From positions 202,250 to 266,249 of the forward strand of contig NW_006768798.1 in NCBI RefSeq assembly GCF_000204055.1: a DNA stretch of 64,000 nt, given 5' to 3'. The notes under the pieces are model-generated. The model ran no database searches. It worked only from the letters and a program-made list of their open reading frames with translations, and was not told the DNA's origin. Made by a program: the position numbers and the translations under genes. The DNA is from Melampsora larici-populina 98AG31 (taxonomy: Eukaryota; Basidiomycota; Pucciniomycetes; Pucciniales; Melampsoraceae). Below are positions 58,701 through 64,000 of the stretch, in pieces (position 1 is the first letter of the stretch; the number at the start of each line of letters is the position of its first letter).

Positions 58701-59986
58701 CTGGCAAAAAGGAAGTCAGTTACGGAAGCCACTGTGATGGTAGGTTGAGAAAAACCAACATCCTCCTCCATCTGGACAGGTACCAGTTTATTGTAAGACA
58801 AGAGGTGTGTGACGGCTTTGCTTTGAGTTCGGAAGGGGTTTGTGATAGGTGCATTTGGGCTGCCTTGATCAACATCAATGTCCTTGGGGACAGTAAATTC
58901 CTGATGATAATACATAAGATAAGCATGAGTGGGCACAACATATGTATGGGACTGCAAATGATACCGGAAACTCACAGTGACTTTGGCCTGTGTCGTTTGT
59001 TTCCCCTTTTGAGACTTTTTGACTTTTTTTGATGTGATGTTATTGGTTTGCTGGACACTTCTTTGACAGGGTCTCTGAGGTTTTGGTCTTTGTCTTCAGG
59101 ATCCTTCTCTTCATTGGCTAGATCTTCTTCTGGTTCTGATTGAGCATTGTCTTCATCAGGCTGATATAACATTGACACAAATCTGCTGATATTGGTATGA
59201 AACCAGGCTCTTGACAAGCAGGGCTTGGTTGAGTTGAGCGTTGAGATGGGCCAGGACTAGATGGGTGTGATCCAGAAGATTGGTTAGAAGAGACACCAAG
59301 CTGAGAATTAGGATTGAGGAATGAAGCCATTGCTTGACACTCTTGGAATTTTGCGTGTTTTTGGCGCATAAAATAACAAATAGATAAATGGGGATATGGA
59401 AGTTTTAATAGGAAGTGGAAGCTTGAAGCGTTAAATTGAGAAATGAAAAATGATACAAGGTATTGAAAGAGGATAAGAAGAATGGCAGAACAGATAGACA
59501 ATAACCAAAAACAGGAAGAACAACAAACAAGTGGGAGGAAAGGGATGGGAGGTTGCACTTACCTGTACTTACCAATCCCTTGCTTGAAGGTACCTATTCC
59601 AGAGCCAAAGTGAAGACTTGATTGGGATTTGAAGGTGCTGCAAATGTTGAAAACAAATAAACTGAGAAGTCTCAATTGGAATTTGAAGGTCCTGAAAACG
59701 TTTGAACCAAATAAATAGTGGAAACATTGTGCTGGATTGGGAAGTGAGAATAGTAATAAAAAAGCCGTAGTGACTGTAGGCCACTCCAAACTACAGTCAG
59801 TATCCAAAAATATTGCTGAGCAGTGGTACAGTGACCCTGCCATATGATTTCAGCTTTAACACACTACGGTGCGGTTGGACTGTAGCCCGTCGGACCGCAG
59901 CCTACGGTCTCCAGATTGTACCATACCACACCATTGGCTGTTTTTCTCTGCGGTTTGATTTGTGTGTTGCTTCACCACTAAAGTAG
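55760..59986 (-). mobile_element. hAT-type DNA transposon, about 4.2 kb
   Basis: The ends are related in reverse complement: CTACTTTAG near 55760 and CTAAAGTAG near 59986. Inside the ends, CAACAC(G/A)CAAATCAAAC and several TAC-GGT-rich inverted words (for example CACTACGGTG) lie near 55840-55980 and 59765-59920. The interior encodes hAT-like transposase pieces on the minus strand. No clear 8-bp target duplication is visible at these ends, so the boundaries are approximate. Confidence 0.65.
56485..59558 (-). pseudogene. hAT-family transposase, fragmented or multi-exon
   Basis: Several minus-strand ORFs follow the order of a hAT transposase. 59558-58637 holds a Ser/Pro-rich then acidic/Lys-rich N terminus. 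58101-57895 has ISVTATWIDSKSKFQSSHL. 57891-57688 has RTTDSSAKNRTIADELEKMF and VRCYCHKLALLVKHGL, the 'C-x-x-H-x-L-x-L-x-V-K' block. 56991-56485 ends TSALNWWTVSGCFAL, corresponding to the C-terminal dimerisation motif (A-L-x-W-W). Stops and frame changes between ORFs may be introns in part, but I could not build an intact chain. It is likely inactive. Confidence 0.6.
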
Positions 59987-60625
59987 ATTTCTTGTTGTAG
60001 TTGTATTAAAGGGTGTATTCGAGTGGCCTGGTACTATTAATTTAAGTTTATGATGATAAACAAAATTATAATGTTGTAGAAGATGAGGAGAAAAGGGGAA
60101 CAAAGGCCAAAATCCCTTCCCTCCATTTGGTAAACAGCCTCAAAAACCATTCATTTTTGACAAAAACCCTCAAAATCACCTTCCTGATTCCGAATAATCC
60201 TTTTTTAATTCAACTTTGATCTCATAAAAATTTCAGTATAGCTCCAAATCAGCCACTATGGATTTTCATAATCTATTCTCAAGATGACTGAAGCCTTTTA
60301 ATTGATACCACATGAGATGACAACCAATTTCAAGATTATTAATTTTTATCAATTGCATTACGAAAGCATTTCTTACAAAGCATGTGATTTTGATCAATTC
60401 TTGATGCTACAGTCGGTAACATCAAAGCCGTACTAGGAGGTCTAACAGGGCTTTTGGGGCCAGTACCGGTCCCAAATCTTGGCCAATTGATCACATACCA
60501 TCATAGGTGCATGCATACCTATGATTTTTTGTTATTTTGGGGCTGTCACATGAAGTTCACCTTGTATTTTGAGATATTTAAGTATGTACCATAACATAAG
60601 TACATATGTATATTCAGTGTGATAA
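59987..60625. other. Intergenic between transposons
   Basis: AT-rich DNA with no gene. No clear terminal repeat of the following DDE element could be found in it. Confidence 0.4.
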
Positions 60626-63288
60626 TTGGATATGTATCAAAACACTACATTTGTAACATGGAGCTTTTTTTCTTGTCCAAGATCATCCTCAACACACCAG
60701 CATTCTGGCATCATAAAAAGGGTTGTCAGTAAACTGAAGAGAGCCCAACATGCACACCAATTAGCAGAACATCAAAGAATTGATCAAGAGGCTCAAATTG
60801 TCATGTTTATTGAAAATCAGATTGCGGACACTGAAGATGAAGACAAATTTGATGATCAACTGCAAGAAAGACTATGGCCAGTTTTCAAAAATCGTGATAC
60901 TTCCACCTCCACTTTAGGGAAATGTAGGAACCAGTTTGGACAAGCAATTTGGCACTACAATCAACCTGTGGCACATCTGGATCCATCAAATAATAAGCTG
61001 GTCCCCAAGCCTGAAACCAAGCAGACCCAACATAAACACCAACAGAAGGCTTGACAAGCTGTTGGCAAAAATATCACATTCATGTTGGACTGGGTAATCA
61101 ATAAACCACAAGTTGTAGATCCAGTTCCAGCATATGAACCAGCACCTCTGGATGTTTATGAGATTGGAGATAGTGATCATGAAGAACATAGTGGTGATGG
61201 GATAGACTCAGACATCAACAATGATGGTCAGCATACAGAAGACAAGGCTGAAGCTGCCAATGTCCCTGCTGATGATGGATCTTTAGTCTCAGCTGAAGAA
61301 GATTTGTATAACTCATGGGTAGATGATCAAGTTGAAAGATATTGGTCAAAACCAAATTTTCCAAACATGATTCTTTGATTCCAGAAAAAATCCAGAATAT
61401 CAAACAGAAGATTGGAGAAGATTGGGTGGTATTGAACAAGGCTATTAAAAAGCAACCAAAGAATACAAGTGGTTGCATGAAGAAAGCAAGAAGCTCAAGT
61501 TCCCTTCCCTGAGTGGACAAGCTTTGCAAATACAACAATCAAAAACGTGAGCTAGCAAGGTCTGGTGTGAAGTCTGCTGTGACCAACACCTCAATTCTCA
61601 TGGCTCAGTCCTCATGTTGCTGTCTTCCTTCTCCAAATACACACTTCAGCTCTGGAGTTGGACGAGCTAAGAAGATCAGATTTCAAGCAAATTATCTTCT
61701 CAAGAATGGAGTACCATTGTTTTCAACAATAGGACATGCAACACAACACAAATCTATGCTTAATGACAAGCGTGTGGCTGAAGACCTCATGAGTTGGACA
61801 TCAACCAAAAAGCCTGGCAAGGTGTGTAAAAAGTATTCAATATTTTTAACTCACATCATTTTGACCACTCACTCTCTTTAGGTTACCCCTTGAAGCTTTC
61901 ATGAACACACCAATTCTATCCTACCTAGTTGTGGATATGATCAAACAATCTCACAAATGACAGCTTATTGATGGACGTATAAGTCAGGCTACCAACCTCA
62001 GGAATACTCAAAATCAATATATTGTTATGGCCATGAGTGGGCAGATGTGGTCACATCAAGAAAAGTCTTTATCAAGGAGGTTGCAAAGCTGCAAATGCTC
62101 TCAAGAGAATATAATGGAGATGATCTTGATCAATTCTCTGAGGTAGATCTGGAAGTATTAGGAAATGCCCACAAAACTGTCTTTGTTTATCACGGCAAGT
62201 CTACAGTACATGCACAAGAGTCCCCAACGCTTTCTTGGTCATTACCTGGTGTGACCAAGCTACAATCTAAGAACAAAGGTAGACTGATACACATCTCAGA
62301 ATTTATACTTGAATCAACCAGTCAACTTGTTTTATCCCCCAAATTCATCAGATGTCAATCTTCAACACCATCTGTGACCAATGCTGCAGTGGTCATACAT
62401 CCTGGTACCAAAGGAGATCTGTGGTGGGACATGTCTCAGCTTATTGATCAGATCAAGACACAAGCCCTCCCTATCTTTGATCTTCTCCACCCCTATAAGC
62501 AAGGGGTCTTTGTTTTTGATTGTTCTTCTGCCCACAAATCCTATGGCCCTTTGGCTCTACAAGTACAGAATATGTCCTTGTCCTCTGGAGGAAAGCAAGG
62601 TTTTCTTCAAGATACCATCATTCCATCTGACAATTATCAAATTCCCAAATCTCTACAAGGGAAACCCCAGACCATGGTATTCCCACAAGACCATCCAGAT
62701 CACACTTTATCTGGAAAAGCAAAGGGAATCAGAGTTGTGTTACAAGAGCAAGAATTATGGAAAAATTACAAAGACGAAGCTCAAAACCTTGGAAGGCCAG
62801 CACTACTTCACAAGTGTGCTGAATGTTGTCTTCCAGGAATTGCTCGCAATGCTCAGATTCAATCTCTTTGTATCATGCACAAAGCCAAAGCTTGTAGGTA
62901 CTTTGAGATGGAGACAGCTGATCCATCCACCACCCCACCACCCCTCCCTTGATCCAACTGTTGCTGGTCTAAGATACTCAGCTTACAATTGGATTTTCTC
63001 CTTGAAAAACCACTCTTGCAGATGGCCATTGAAGAAGCCGGGCACCAATGCCTCTTCCTACCCAAAGTTCACTGTGAGCTCAACCCAATCAAGCTGTTTT
63101 GGTCCTTTATCAAAACTGGCAAGTCTTCCACTACCGTTGTACTCCTGCAAACAATGATACATACTCACTTTCATTTGATAGAATTCCAAAAACACAGCCT
63201 CAGTTGCAAGACATTCGAGGAAGCTCAAGCTCTCTTTGAGCAAGTTAGGAAACTCTGTCTGTTGTCAACAATCAGAAACTATTTTTGA
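60626..63288 (+). pseudogene. DDE transposase relic (Tc1/mariner-like DDE_3 type)
   Basis: Plus-strand pieces: 60626-61054 and 61082-61378 (charged, acidic N-terminal part), about 61513-61830 (KKIRFQANYLLKNGVPLF...), about 61980-62952 and 62989-63288. The core matches the basidiomycete DDE family: YCYGHEWADVVTSRKVF corresponds to the usual Y-x-D-G-H-E-R-x-D-V-V block, GKSTVHAQ and WWDMSQLIDQI follow, VFVFDCSSAH holds the second Asp, and LFLPKVHCELNPIKLFW holds the third site. In that last block the expected catalytic Glu (ELNPIE) is Lys (codon 63091-63093). Frame changes, for example between 62952 and 62989, show decay unless they mark introns. I could not find terminal repeats. Confidence 0.7.
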
Positions 63289-63729
63289 AAGATTGATTGA
63301 CAACACTCAGCCTATAATTAAGTCACTGAACCAATCTCTTTCAAAAAACTCTGTGGAGCATCTCTTGACCCTTTTTTCATTTCAGGGCTAGCCTAACTGG
63401 AGCTGCTGCTCATAACATTGTCAAAAAGTATTGATCCCACTGCCAGATCCCAGCAAATGTGTTTCAGAAGGGTTGAGATCTGTATGGAGTGACACAAGGC
63501 TTATGCTAGGTATCTTACAGTCATAAAGAAGCCCACCTGTGTGGGGTATATAGCTCCTAGTGCATAGGATGATACAGCATGCCGTATCATCACATGTGAT
63601 CCGCAGAGTACACGGTTTGTACTTGGTCAGCAGCACCTAGGGTCACCTCCAACCTTCATCAAAATCCGCTAAGTCCCCATTTGCCCAAGGGTACCCCCTT
63701 GAACAAGTTCACGTACATACAAATAATAT
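63289..63729. other. Flank of DDE relic, no gene seen
   Basis: This carries the 3' flank of the transposase relic. The minus ORF at 63421-63636 has no recognisable features. Confidence 0.4.
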
Positions 63730-64000
63730 TACTACCAAAGTGTCAAAATCACCACTACACCCAGAAATATTTCCCCCAAAACTCAAAACTCACCATCAGA
63801 TCAAAAAAATTACCACTCAGATAGACCAGTTACCACTTGAGCCAAAACTTCACCACCACACCATATAAATCACCACTTTGGCAAAATTCTCACCACCCGA
63901 CACCCAAACTCACCACCACAGCAAAAGATATTACCTCCACACTCATAAACCCACCAACCCACCATAGAACCTTACAACCGGAGGTCAAAAGTTACCACCG
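63730..64000. repeat. 20-nt-periodic CACCAC array, runs off the window
   Basis: From about 63730 the motif (T/C)(T/C)ACCAC or a near variant recurs almost exactly every 20 nt for about 13 units. The 12-13 bases between motifs differ from unit to unit and are A-rich. One unit is 21 nt. The array continues to the last base of the window. Constant spacing with variable filler differs from an ordinary minisatellite. It could be subterminal transposase-binding repeats or an old, selectively eroded tandem repeat. Confidence 0.75.

Noticed and set aside
63730..64000. CRISPR-like array
   Set aside because: The spacing is regular, but the repeated core is only 6-7 bases, the organism is eukaryotic and there are no cas genes.

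Overview
The window is nuclear DNA of a filamentous basidiomycete, most likely a rust fungus (Pucciniales, Melampsora-like). It is AT-rich. Genes are cut by many short GT-AG introns of about 50-110 nt, exons are often very small, and small secreted proteins, a chitin-deacetylase-type enzyme and degraded DNA transposons sit between housekeeping genes. Nothing looks prokaryotic. I built the gene models by hand, joining exons only where splice sites and reading phase agree; their total lengths divide by three and, for known families, restore the family motifs.

Left third (1-24 kb): an uncharacterised spliced gene cut by the window edge (2-1206), a small LRR-like hypothetical gene (2556-3364), a transposon-rich block (about 4.9-9.5 kb: degenerate tandem repeat, large inverted repeat, Harbinger-like element carrying a tiny mariner-like MITE, nested 372-bp element), a C2HC zinc-finger/coiled-coil gene (10046-11239), a probable mitochondrial protein of unknown function (13058-14559), a small secreted protein (15916-16413), a chitin/polysaccharide deacetylase (17640-19093), a cyclophilin (20383-21238) and two unrecognised spliced genes (22230-24211).

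Middle (25-52 kb): calnexin (25678-27934); two neighbouring secreted PEBP-like genes, one with a GPI-like tail and one with two PEBP-like units in one chain (29100-32962); UDP-glucose 4-epimerase with an apparent 2-nt micro-exon (34324-36264); an intron-containing tRNA-Lys(CTT); a Yip1-domain Golgi protein (43332-44651); a D-arabinose/L-galactose dehydrogenase-type aldo-keto reductase (45867-47571); and BRO1, the ESCRT-associated protein, whose 5' end falls in a 176-base assembly gap (51801-51976).

Right end (52-64 kb): a 732-bp MITE with long inverted repeats and a perfect 8-bp target duplication, a broken gene, a secreted SOD-like protein (54152-54661), a 4.2-kb hAT-type transposon, a DDE-transposase relic with a changed third catalytic position, and a 20-nt-periodic CACCAC array that runs off the window.

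There is no operon logic. Calnexin, Yip1-family protein and BRO1 act in the secretory and endosomal system. The deacetylase, PEBP-like, SOD-like and 139-aa proteins are predicted secreted products that could act at the cell surface or host interface.
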